From an uncultured Clostridia bacterium (lineage in GTDB: Bacteria > Bacillota > Clostridia > TANB77 > CAG-508), in NCBI GenBank assembly GCA_944386315.1, contig CALXAS010000062.1:1-8916 (forward strand): DNA of 8,916 bases, in the 5' to 3' direction. Position 1 is the stretch's first letter. Every line of letters begins with the position of its first letter. A program made the position numbers and the translations under genes. The notes beneath the pieces are model-generated. The model had not been told where the DNA came from and ran no database searches. It worked only from the letters and a program-made list of their open reading frames with translations. Below, one piece after another: positions 1 to 6,499 of this stretch.

Positions 1-84
1 AAAAAAAAATACAAAAAAAAAAACAAAAAAAAAAAAAAAAAACAAAACCAAAAAAAAAAAAAAAAAAACAAAAAAAAAAAAAAA
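1..84. repeat. A-rich low-complexity tract at the window edge
   Basis: Of the first 84 bases, 77 are A. The exceptions are one T (position 10) and six C (12, 24, 43, 48, 49, 69), and there is no G. The longest pure A runs are at 25-42, 50-68 and 70-84. Read as protein it is only poly-lysine: frame 1 stays open to TAA at 97-99 and frame 2 to TGA at 92-94. It could therefore be the lysine-rich tail of an upstream gene (rsmB often precedes rlmN), a real A tract, or a low-quality contig end. I favour an artefact or non-coding tract because the only substitutions are almost all A-to-C. Confidence 0.6.
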
Positions 85-125
85 GAATATATGATATAAA
101 TGGGCTATACGGAAATGAGGAGAAA

Positions 126-1163
126 ATGAAAAATATAAAAGACTATACATTAGAAGAATTAAAAGAACAGTTAGTACAAATGGGAGAAAAGCCATTTAGA
201 GCAGAGCAAATCTTTGCATGGCTATATGTAGAGAAAGTAAAAGAATTTGAAGAGATGACCAATCTTTCCAAAGAACTAAGAGAAAAATTGCAAAAAGAAT
301 TTACTATGTGTAATGTAAAAATATTGCAAAAGCAAGAATCCGTAGACGGAACGAAGAAATATTTGTTAGATTTATTAGATGGAAATGCTATTGAAACAGT
401 GCTAATGCAATATCATTATGGAAAGACTATCTGTGTTTCTTCACAAGTAGGTTGCAAAATGGGATGTAAATTCTGTGCCTCTACAGGTATCCCTTTTGTT
501 AGAAGTTTATCAGCCGGAGAAATTATAGAAGAAATAATAGCAGTAGAGCAAGATACAGGGGAGAGAATTTCTAATGTAGTATTTATGGGAATAGGAGAAC
601 CCTTAGACAATTACGATAATGTCATAAAAGCTATTCGTATTATGAACCATCCAAAAGGACTAAATATAGGAGCGAGGCACATCAGCATTTCTACTAGTGG
701 ATTAGTGCCTAATATATATAGGTTGGCAAAGGAAAATATTCCTTGTACGCTATCTATTTCACTGCATGCTACCAACAATGAAAAAAGAAGTAGTATGATG
801 CCAGTCAACAATGCTTATCCTATAGAAGAATTAATAAAGGCATGCAAAGATTATTTGAAAGAAGGGGGAAAAAGAATTTCTTTCGAATATGCTCTAGCGA
901 AAGACAATAATGATGCGATAGGAGATGCAAAACAACTAGTAGAATTATTAAAAGGAATGCTTTGTCATGTCAATTTAATTCCCATTAATCCTATTCAAAA
1001 TGGGAAATATGATAAAAGTAGTATGGAAAATATTATTCGTTTTAGAGATTACCTAAACGAACATGGAATTGTAGCTACCATTCGTAGAGAATTGGGAAGC
1101 GATATAGATGCAGCTTGTGGACAACTAAGAAGGAAGAATTTAAACAAAGGAGAAGGAAAATAA
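126..1163 (+). CDS. rlmN: Dual-specificity radical SAM methyltransferase RlmN (23S rRNA A2503 / tRNA A37)
   Basis: RlmN makes 2-methyladenosine at A2503 of 23S rRNA and A37 of some tRNAs, using a [4Fe-4S] cluster and S-adenosylmethionine. The 345-residue protein has the family length. An N-terminal helical RNA-binding part covers about residues 1-90. The radical-SAM cluster motif CxxxCxxC is at Cys110, Cys114 and Cys117, GEP is at 157-159, and SIS/SLH strands of the barrel are at 187-214. Both non-cluster catalytic cysteines are present: Cys103, seven residues before the cluster motif, and Cys331 in the C-terminal AACGQL segment, which is the methyl-carrying cysteine in the family. A GAGG-type ribosome binding site (117-122) lies very close to the ATG. 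The frame is open upstream only through the A tract, so this ATG is the credible start. The gene is first in the visible housekeeping cluster; 28 bases separate it from the phosphatase gene. Confidence 0.96.
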   Translation: MKNIKDYTLEELKEQLVQMGEKPFRAEQIFAWLYVEKVKEFEEMTNLSKELREKLQKEFTMCNVKILQKQESVDGTKKYLLDLLDGNAIETVLMQYHYGKTICVSSQVGCKMGCKFCASTGIPFVRSLSAGEIIEEIIAVEQDTGERISNVVFMGIGEPLDNYDNVIKAIRIMNHPKGLNIGARHISISTSGLVPNIYRLAKENIPCTLSISLHATNNEKRSSMMPVNNAYPIEELIKACKDYLKEGGKRISFEYALAKDNNDAIGDAKQLVELLKGMLCHVNLIPINPIQNGKYDKSSMENIIRFRDYLNEHGIVATIRRELGSDIDAACGQLRRKNLNKGEGK

Positions 1164-1191
1164 GCAAAAAACAATATGGGAGGATAAAAGG

Positions 1192-1920
1192 ATGGAAGCT
1201 TTTGCAAAATCAGATATTGGAAAAGCAAGGGATATGAATCAGGATTTTTATTCTATTCCTTCTGATGAGCAAGACAGTAAATTGTTTATATTGGCAGATG
1301 GTATGGGAGGTTACCAAGGAGGAGAAATTGCAAGCAGACTTGCAACAGCCTCTGTAAAAAGCTATATTACCAATAATCTATCCAAAGCACTGCCAGATAG
1401 AGAAGAAATCTTAAAATTAATAAAGAGTGCCATGGAATATGCAAATATGGTAGTATATGAAAAATCAAAAGAAGATAAAAACCTAGAAGGAATGGGTACT
1501 ACTTTAGAGGTTTGTTTCATATATAATAATAAGGTATATATTGGACATGTAGGCGATAGTAGAGTATATCGTATCAGAAGAGAATTTATTAGAAAATTAA
1601 CCCATGACCATAGTTATGTAGAAAAATTGGTAAAAGACGGAACCATTTCCAAAGAGGAAGCAAGATTTCATCCTAAGAAAAATATGTTAATGAAGGCATT
1701 AGGATGTACTGCATTTGTAGAGCCAGATGTTATGGTAAAAGGATTTATTAAAGACGATATATTACTGATGTGTTCAGATGGTTTAACCAATATGTTAGAT
1801 GATACACAAATTTATCAAATTATTAAGCAAGATTATAAAAATAGCGTAACAAAATTAATTGATAAGGCAAATGAATTAGGTGGATATGATAATATTACTG
1901 CCATCATAGTAAAAGCTTAA
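1192..1920 (+). CDS. stp: PP2C-family Ser/Thr protein phosphatase (Stp/PrpC)
   Basis: This is a metal-dependent PPM/PP2C phosphatase that removes phosphate from substrates of the neighbouring Hanks-type kinase and from the kinase itself. At 242 residues it is a minimal bacterial catalytic domain with no membrane segment, so it should be cytosolic. Motifs appear in family order: NQD at 16-18, ADGMGG at 35-40 (metal ligand Asp36), MGTT at 101-104, GHVGDSR at 118-124, THDHS at 137-141, SDGL at 195-198 (metal ligand Asp196) and YDNIT at 232-236 (metal ligand Asp233). A GGGAGG ribosome binding site (1178-1183) lies 8 bases before the ATG. The kinase gene follows after 39 bases, the usual phosphatase-kinase pairing in Firmicutes, so co-transcription is likely. 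Stp and PrpC are alternative names for the same family. Confidence 0.95.
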   Translation: MEAFAKSDIGKARDMNQDFYSIPSDEQDSKLFILADGMGGYQGGEIASRLATASVKSYITNNLSKALPDREEILKLIKSAMEYANMVVYEKSKEDKNLEGMGTTLEVCFIYNNKVYIGHVGDSRVYRIRREFIRKLTHDHSYVEKLVKDGTISKEEARFHPKKNMLMKALGCTAFVEPDVMVKGFIKDDILLMCSDGLTNMLDDTQIYQIIKQDYKNSVTKLIDKANELGGYDNITAIIVKA

Positions 1921-1959
1921 AGCAAATAGAGCGTGCTTAGCACAAAGGGAGAGGAAGAT

Positions 1960-3951
1960 ATGGATTTAGTAGGAAAATACATAGGAAGTAGATATGAAAT
2001 TTTAGAGGTCATTGGAAAAGGTGGAATGGCAACAGTGTACAGAGCAAAATGCCATGTATTAAATCGAATGGTGGCTGTGAAAGTATTAAAAGAAGAATTT
2101 ACAACAGACGAAGAATTTATTAGAAGATTTAATATAGAGGCACAATCAGCAGCAGGACTTTCCCATCCGAATATTGTATCGATATACGATGTTGGACACG
2201 AAGGAAGTATCTATTATATCGTAATGGAATTAATTCAAGGAAAAACCTTAAAAGAAATTATTGCAGAAGATGGGGCACTTCCATGGAAATGGTCGGTAAA
2301 CATTGCCATACAAATAGCTTCTGCATTAGAAGCGGCACACAAAAATAACATAGTGCATAGAGATATTAAACCTCATAACATCATTATTACAGAAGATGGT
2401 GTAGCAAAAGTAACTGACTTTGGAATAGCAAAAGCTGTATCTAATTCTACCATTACTGCCTTTGGAACAACTATTGGCTCTGTGCATTACTTCTCACCAG
2501 AGCATGCAAGAGGTGGTTACACAGATGCAAAATCAGACTTATATTCTTTAGGTATTGTGATGTATGAAATGGTAACAGGAAGAGTACCATTTGATGCAGA
2601 TACACCAGTGTCTATTGCTCTAAAACATATGCAAGAAAAACCGGTAGATCCAATGAAATTAAACCCAAATGTTCCAGTAGCAGTAAATCAAATTATTATG
2701 AAAGCAATGCAAAAAGAACCAAGTATGCGTTATCAATCTGCAACAGAAATGTTGAAAGATTTGAGTTTAGCTTTAAAAAATCCAGATGGAAGATTTGTTC
2801 TAGAGCCTTCTATGGATACACAAGCAACACAAAGAATTGGAACCATTACAGAAGATATGGCAAAAGAAGATAAAATAGAGAATAAAAAAGATAAGAAAAA
2901 ACAAGGAAAAATAAGAACGTATTTTAAAGAACATCCTAAAATGAAAATTCTTGCCATTATCCTTTCTTTTGTATTAGTATTTTTGATTACCGTATTTACT
3001 GTAAAGGGAATTATGGATGCAACAACTGTGAAAAATGTATATATTCCTAATTTAGTAGGAAAAACAGAAGATGAAGTAAAACAAGAGTTAGAAGGAACAA
3101 AATTAACTTACGAAATTGCTAGTGAAGAATATAACAGCGAAGTAGAAGCAGGAAGAGTAATATCGCAAGACCCTGCTTACAAAAATAACTTTACGATAAA
3201 AGAAAATACAGTTATCTCTTTAGTAGTAAGTAAAGGCATAGAAGTAGTAACTGTACCAAAAGTGGCAGGAGATACTTACGAAGATGCAGAAAAGAAGCTA
3301 ACAGATGCAAAATTAAAAGTAGAGAGAGTAGAAGAAACAAGTCAAAAGATAGAAGAGGGTATTGTTATTAGACAAGACCCAGCAGAAAATACATCTTTAA
3401 ATGCGGGAGACACTGTTAAAGTATATGTAAGTATAGGAACCGGAATTAAACAAGTTTCCGTGCCATCTTTAGTAAATAAAACAGAAGAAGTAGCAAGCAA
3501 AGAATTAACAGATGCAGGATTAAAAGTAGAAGTCGTTTACGAAGAAGATACTACCAAAACCAATGGAGTAGTATTGAAACAAAGTGTAGATGTAGGAAAA
3601 GTGGTAGATGAAGGAACAACCGTAGTGATTACTGTCAACCAAATAGTAGAAACCAAAAGTGCTAATATCTATGTAAATGTAAAATCTTATACAGGAGGCT
3701 ATACAGAGAACACAAATGAGGAAATTAATAATCAAAATAAGACAGTAAGATTAAAAGTAATGGCAGGAGAAGAAACTATTTTTAATGAAGATGTAGATAA
3801 AAATAGTACTAAAGTAGAAGTAGGAAAAGCAGAAGGAAAGGTGAGAACAGAAGTAAAGGTATATATTGGAGAGAATATAGATACTCTTGCATTAAAAGAT
3901 AGAGTAGAAATCGATTTTTCTAATGCAGAATATACACTTAGTAAAAAATAA
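1960..3951 (+). CDS. prkC: PASTA-domain Ser/Thr protein kinase PrkC (membrane, Hanks type)
   Basis: This is a transmembrane kinase that senses peptidoglycan fragments or lipid II through extracellular PASTA repeats and phosphorylates cell-wall, division and translation proteins. In 663 residues the kinase domain runs from about 12 to 270. It has a glycine loop (19-26), Lys41 in VAVKVL, HRDIKPHN at 133-140 with catalytic Asp135, DFG at 153-155, an activation loop with Thr170/Thr171, and SPEHARGG at 179-186. A lysine-rich juxtamembrane stretch (301-328) precedes one membrane helix at about 329-349. Three PASTA repeats follow at about 357-426, 427-495 and 496-561. A beta-rich extracellular tail of about 100 residues (562-663) ends the protein. 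I chose ATG 1960 because GGGAGAGG (about 1948-1955) lies just upstream; an in-frame GTG at 1933 would add nine residues with no good ribosome binding site. A hairpin directly follows the stop codon. Confidence 0.95.
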   Translation: MDLVGKYIGSRYEILEVIGKGGMATVYRAKCHVLNRMVAVKVLKEEFTTDEEFIRRFNIEAQSAAGLSHPNIVSIYDVGHEGSIYYIVMELIQGKTLKEIIAEDGALPWKWSVNIAIQIASALEAAHKNNIVHRDIKPHNIIITEDGVAKVTDFGIAKAVSNSTITAFGTTIGSVHYFSPEHARGGYTDAKSDLYSLGIVMYEMVTGRVPFDADTPVSIALKHMQEKPVDPMKLNPNVPVAVNQIIMKAMQKEPSMRYQSATEMLKDLSLALKNPDGRFVLEPSMDTQATQRIGTITEDMAKEDKIENKKDKKKQGKIRTYFKEHPKMKILAIILSFVLVFLITVFTVKGIMDATTVKNVYIPNLVGKTEDEVKQELEGTKLTYEIASEEYNSEVEAGRVISQDPAYKNNFTIKENTVISLVVSKGIEVVTVPKVAGDTYEDAEKKLTDAKLKVERVEETSQKIEEGIVIRQDPAENTSLNAGDTVKVYVSIGTGIKQVSVPSLVNKTEEVASKELTDAGLKVEVVYEEDTTKTNGVVLKQSVDVGKVVDEGTTVVITVNQIVETKSANIYVNVKSYTGGYTENTNEEINNQNKTVRLKVMAGEETIFNEDVDKNSTKVEVGKAEGKVRTEVKVYIGENIDTLALKDRVEIDFSNAEYTLSKK

Positions 3952-3974
3952 AAAGGGATAGAAATATCCCTTTT
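3951..3974 (+). terminator. Hairpin after prkC, weak intrinsic terminator
   Basis: AAAAGGGATA (3951-3960) pairs perfectly with TATCCCTTTT (3965-3974) around a GAAA tetraloop, a stable GNRA-type loop. The T run is only four long and is followed by AAAA, so termination may be partial. It starts on the last base of the prkC stop codon. The 5' arm AGGGATA (3954-3960) could also pair with a second TATCCCT at 3994-4000, inside the next palindrome. Confidence 0.65.
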
Positions 3975-3984
3975 AAAATTAGGG

Positions 3985-4047
3985 TGTCCCACTTATCCCT
4001 GACATTTATGTGACATGTCTCATTCAAGTCAGGGCCTAAATGGGACA
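3985..4047. repeat. Long imperfect palindrome between prkC and rsgA
   Basis: TGTCCCA (3985-3991) is the inverted complement of TGGGACA (4041-4047). Inside it, CCCTGAC (3997-4003) is the inverted complement of GTCAGGG (4028-4034). TTA/TAA (3993-3995 with 4037-4039) continues the stem between the two, with small mismatches. The 24-base loop contains a repeated TGACAT (4000-4005 and 4011-4016). The structure is unusually G/C-rich for this region. It resembles a mobile palindromic intergenic repeat (REP- or MITE-like), or alternatively a structured 5' leader for rsgA, whose candidate ribosome binding site begins right after the 3' arm. No transposase is present. Confidence 0.6.
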
Positions 4048-4068
4048 GGGAAGGAAAAATGAAGAAAA

Positions 4069-4957
4069 ATGCAGAAAAAAGGTAGGGTAGTACAAAATAT
4101 TGCAGACCAGTATATAGTGCAAGTAGAGAGAGATAACTATATATGCAAGGCAAGAGGAAAAATGAAACAGTTAGAAGGTGGCATTGTAGTAGGAGATTTT
4201 GTGTCTATAGATCTAAAAGAACGGGCAAAAAGAAAATTTGGGTGTTATTGTAGAAGTAGAGGATAGAAAAAATTATTGCAAAAGACCTAAAATGGCAAAT
4301 TTAACACAGTTAGTGTTTGTTCTTTCCTTAAAAATGCCTAAACCAGATTTATTGTTATTAGATAAACAGCTAGCTTATGCCAACTATTTACAAATAAATT
4401 CTGTAATATGTATTAACAAAATAGATTTAGATAAAAAAGAGAAGCTAGAAGAAATAAAATCTATCTATGAGAAAATTGGCTATCCAATTTTTACAACCAA
4501 TGCAAAAGAGGAAGAAGGAATAGAAAACTTAAAGCAAATTTTGAAAGGACAAGTAACTGCCTTTGCAGGAAATTCTGGTGTAGGAAAATCTACATTATTA
4601 AATGCGTTATTACAAGAAAAGAAAACACAAGAAGGAGCTATTAGCCAAAAAAATAAAAAAGGAAAAAATACTACCACTGCAGTTACTCTATATCCCATAG
4701 AAGAGGGATATATTGCAGATACACCAGGGTTTTCTACCTTTAGTATAGAGGAAATTTCAAGTATAGAATTATCACACTATTATGCAGATTTCATAGAATA
4801 TTTACCTTCTTGCGAATTTGTAGGTTGTAGTCATATTAAAGAAGAAAATTGTGGCATCAAAAAAGCTATGGAAGAAGGAAAAATCAGTAAGGTGCGTTAT
4901 CAAAATTATTGCAAAATATATGAAGAATTAAAAGAAAAGGAGGATCATAGATGGTAG
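4069..4957 (+). pseudogene. rsgA: Ribosome small-subunit GTPase RsgA, interrupted by a one-base frameshift
   Basis: RsgA is a circularly permuted GTPase that helps mature and proofread the 30S subunit. The reading frame is split. Residues 1-54 (OB-fold) read from 4069 and that frame stops at 4266; the GTPase part reads in the +1 frame to TAG at 4955-4957. Dropping one A from the run at 4227-4231 joins them cleanly (ERAK-ENLGVIVEVEDRKN), giving 295 residues, the normal family length. In joined numbering the order is permuted as expected: NKID (116-119), P-loop GNSGVGKST (167-175), DTPG (217-220), then a zinc site CxxxxCxHxxxxxC at Cys248, Cys253, His255 and Cys261. The 3' end overlaps rpe by 7 bases. 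The break may be a real mutation, a homopolymer error, or less likely a slippage site; everything after it is intact, which argues against an old pseudogene. Only a weak ribosome binding site precedes 4069. Confidence 0.88.
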
Positions 4958-5613
4958 AAGTAGCTACATCTCTTTTAGATGTAAAAAAGGAGGATATTAT
5001 CCAGACTATTTATAACTTGGAAACAGCAGGAACCAATTATTTTCATATAGATGTTATGGATGGAAAGTTTGTGGAAAATAATACAGTGGAAATAATGAGA
5101 GAATACACAGAATATATAAAAAATATTACAACAATTCCCATAGAAGTACACCTGATGGTAGAGAATATAGAAGAATATGTAAAAAGTTATTTAGTATTAG
5201 AACCGAATACGATTTTCTTTCATATAGAAGCATGCAAAAATCAAACAGAAGTTATGAAATTGATAGCATTTATTAAAGAAAATCATTGTAAAGTGGGCTT
5301 ATGTATTAGTCCTAAAACAGATATGAACGATATTTTAGAATATATCCCATATATTCACAGTGTGTTAGTGATGACAGTAGAACCGGGAAAAGGTGGACAA
5401 AAATTATTACCAGAAACCATTCAAAAAATACAATTTTTAAATAGACATATTTACGAAAATAGCTATGAAGTAGATATAGAAGTAGATGGAGGCGTAAGAG
5501 AAGAAAATGCCAAAACACTAACAGATGCGGGAGCCAATATTTTAGTGTCTGGAAATTATATTATTCAATCTGGAAATTTTAAAGAAGCAATAGCAAAATT
5601 AAAAGGAAGGTAA
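4951..5613 (+). CDS. rpe: Ribulose-phosphate 3-epimerase (pentose phosphate pathway)
   Basis: This TIM-barrel enzyme interconverts ribulose 5-phosphate and xylulose 5-phosphate in the cytosol. The 220 residues match the family length. Metal and catalytic residues are in place: His32 and Asp34 in HIDVMDG (32-38), His67 in EVHLMVE, and Asp179 in IEVDGG. The phosphate-binding loop reads VEPGKGGQ at 143-150, where a phenylalanine or other hydrophobic residue usually occupies the Lys147 position. The C-terminal phosphate loop is SGNYI rather than the common AGSAI. These differences leave a small possibility of a related sugar-phosphate epimerase. An ideal AAGGAGG ribosome binding site (4937-4943) lies 7 bases before the ATG inside the end of rsgA, and the overlap indicates translational coupling. 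The position after rsgA is the normal Firmicutes arrangement. A small stem (5604-5609 with 5620-5625) spans the stop codon. Confidence 0.92.
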   Translation: MVEVATSLLDVKKEDIIQTIYNLETAGTNYFHIDVMDGKFVENNTVEIMREYTEYIKNITTIPIEVHLMVENIEEYVKSYLVLEPNTIFFHIEACKNQTEVMKLIAFIKENHCKVGLCISPKTDMNDILEYIPYIHSVLVMTVEPGKGGQKLLPETIQKIQFLNRHIYENSYEVDIEVDGGVREENAKTLTDAGANILVSGNYIIQSGNFKEAIAKLKGR

Positions 5614-5634
5614 TTCAAACTTCCTAATAGATAA

Positions 5635-5664
5635 AAGAGGAAATCCATTTTAGGATATCCTCTT
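5635..5664. terminator. Bidirectional terminator between convergent rpe and mscL
   Basis: AAGAGGA (5635-5641) pairs with TCCTCTT (5658-5664). After one A-A mismatch, ATCC (5643-5646) pairs with GGAT (5653-5656) around a six-base loop. On the minus strand the stem is followed by TTTTAT, so it should stop mscL transcription best. On the plus strand the downstream sequence is only moderately T-rich. It lies between two genes that face each other. Confidence 0.7.
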
Positions 5665-5685
5665 ATTCTTAGGTATAAAAAATAA

Positions 5686-6183
5686 TTAATTTATAGATTC
5701 TGCATTGCTCTTCTTTGTAGTTTCTTCCAATATAGAAGTACAATGAGGACAACGAGTAGCGTGATAATCTATTTCGGAGAAACAATAAGGACATTTTTTT
5801 GTTTTAGGTTCTGCAGGAACTTCCTTTTCATCCTTTTTCTTAAGTTTTTTTGAAAATTTAGATTTTTTAGCTAGTTTTTCCATATTTTCTTTTGTAGAAT
5901 TACTCAATTTATTAATAGAACGAATCACAATAAAAATAGAAAAAGCTATAATCAAAAAATCTACTACAGTAGTAATGAAAGAGCCATATTGAATGGAAGC
6001 ACCACCAACTGTAATGACTAAATTAGAAAAATCTACTTTCCCTGTAAAAATAGAGATGGTTGGCATTATGATGTCATTTACAAGGGAAGTAACAATTTTT
6101 TGAAAAGCACCACCAATAATAACACCAATTGCCATATCTACAATATTGCCTTTTGTTGCAAATTCTTTAAATTCTTTCCACAT
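5686..6183 (-). CDS. mscL: Large-conductance mechanosensitive channel MscL with C-terminal zinc ribbon
   Basis: MscL is a homopentameric inner-membrane channel that opens under membrane tension to release solutes during osmotic downshock. The 165 residues begin with the family N-terminus (WKEFKEFATKGN). The pore-lining first membrane helix is at about 14-42, including VDMAIGVIIGGAF. A periplasmic loop follows at 43-68 and a second helix at 69-90. A charged, lysine-rich linker (about 91-130) leads to a rubredoxin-like CxxC-CxxC zinc ribbon (Cys131, Cys134, Cys145, Cys148), so the protein is longer than the roughly 130-residue E. coli form. I recall similar tails in other Clostridia. On the minus strand GGAAGGAG (complement of 6192-6199) precedes the ATG by 8 bases. 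A sigma-A-type promoter lies upstream and a hairpin follows the stop, so it is monocistronic. Confidence 0.95.
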   Translation of the reverse strand: MWKEFKEFATKGNIVDMAIGVIIGGAFQKIVTSLVNDIIMPTISIFTGKVDFSNLVITVGGASIQYGSFITTVVDFLIIAFSIFIVIRSINKLSNSTKENMEKLAKKSKFSKKLKKKDEKEVPAEPKTKKCPYCFSEIDYHATRCPHCTSILEETTKKSNAESIN

Positions 6184-6247
6184 ATGTGTTTCTCCTTCCT
6201 AATAGTATATATAATAAAATGAACATTCGTTATTTTTTTATGTAAAT

Positions 6248-6276
6248 AGTATAGAATAAAAGTCGAAAAAAGTCAA
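6248..6276 (-). promoter_or_regulatory. Sigma-A-type promoter of mscL
   Basis: On the minus strand TTGACT (complement of 6271-6276) and TATACT (complement of 6248-6253) are separated by exactly 17 bases. Each differs from the consensus at one position. The element lies about 65 bases upstream of the mscL start codon and points toward it. Confidence 0.7.
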
Positions 6277-6278
6277 AT
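6260..6278 (+). promoter_or_regulatory. Tandem GTCRAA boxes overlapping the mscL promoter
   Basis: AAGTCGAAA (6260-6268) and AAGTCAAAT (6270-6278) repeat with a 10-base step. They resemble Spo0A boxes (core TGTCGAA), but the first base is A rather than T. The second copy overlaps the mscL -35 element, so a bound protein would be expected to repress mscL. The assignment is tentative. Confidence 0.3.
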
Positions 6279-6308
6279 GGAAAAACGATGAAATTTGTCT
6301 AACAAAAC

Positions 6309-6337
6309 TTTACATAAAATAAATAATATGATAAAAT
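6309..6337 (+). promoter_or_regulatory. Candidate upstream promoter for the TAC operon
   Basis: TTTACA (6309-6314) and TAAAAT (6332-6337) are spaced by 17 bases, facing the toxin gene. The region is very AT-rich, so chance matches are likely. If used, it would give a leader of about 155 bases containing the tandem boxes at 6402-6420. Confidence 0.35.
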
Positions 6338-6401
6338 AATCTTAGGTTTGTAAAATTTAGAATATCTTTATGGAATAATAAAAAGCGGAATAATAGGGAA
6401 C

Positions 6402-6420
6402 TTGTCAATAATTGTCGAAA
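6402..6420 (+). promoter_or_regulatory. Tandem TTGTCRAA-like operator (Spo0A-box-like) upstream of the TAC operon
   Basis: TTGTCAATA (6402-6410) and TTGTCGAAA (6412-6420) are head-to-tail with a 10-base step. The second contains a perfect TGTCGAA core, the Spo0A box of spore-forming Firmicutes. Tandem boxes one helical turn apart are typical of dimeric Spo0A binding. The pair ends 8 bases before the -35 element at 6429, a suitable place for an activator. It could equally be the site of another regulator. Confidence 0.4.
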
Positions 6421-6428
6421 CTTTTTGC

Positions 6429-6457
6429 TTGCAATACTGGAAAAAATAGTATAAAAT
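6429..6457 (+). promoter_or_regulatory. Proximal promoter of the toxin-antitoxin-chaperone operon
   Basis: TTGCAA (6429-6434) and TAAAAT (6452-6457) are spaced by 17 bases, with an overlapping alternative -10 TATAAA starting at 6450. The expected transcription start lies about 35-40 bases before the ATG at 6500, a normal leader length. Confidence 0.5.
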
Positions 6458-6499
6458 CTTCTAAACAGCAAATAATAAAAATATACTAGAGGTATAGTA

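Larger units (their letters stand above)
6184..6499. other. Divergent regulatory intergenic region between mscL and the TAC operon
   Basis: These 316 bases hold no plausible gene. Reading left to right they contain the mscL ribosome binding site (6192-6199, minus) and a minus-strand promoter (6248-6276) overlapped by a tandem AGTCGAA/AGTCAAA pair. A TGTCTAA box is at 6296-6302. A first plus-strand promoter candidate is at 6309-6337, a tandem TTGTCAATA/TTGTCGAAA pair at 6402-6420, and a second plus-strand promoter at 6429-6457. An AGAGG ribosome binding site (6488-6492) lies before the ATG at 6500. No tRNA, riboswitch or strong hairpin was seen. Confidence 0.65.

Noticed and set aside
1933..1959. 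GTG start giving prkC nine extra residues
   Set aside because: No good ribosome binding site precedes it, while GGGAGAGG lies just before ATG 1960, where the family N-terminus begins.
3732..3992. Minus-strand open frame over the end of prkC
   Set aside because: It is opposite a well-supported coding region, has no family features, and runs through the terminator hairpin.
3985..4047. Riboswitch or T-box leader for rsgA-rpe
   Set aside because: No T-box, cobalamin, TPP or other leader core that I know is present; the nested palindrome alone is too simple.
4238..4957. Separate GTPase gene starting at TTG 4238
   Set aside because: Its sequence joins the upstream OB-fold of RsgA after a one-base correction, and no ribosome binding site precedes the TTG. 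It is the 3' part of rsgA, not an independent gene.
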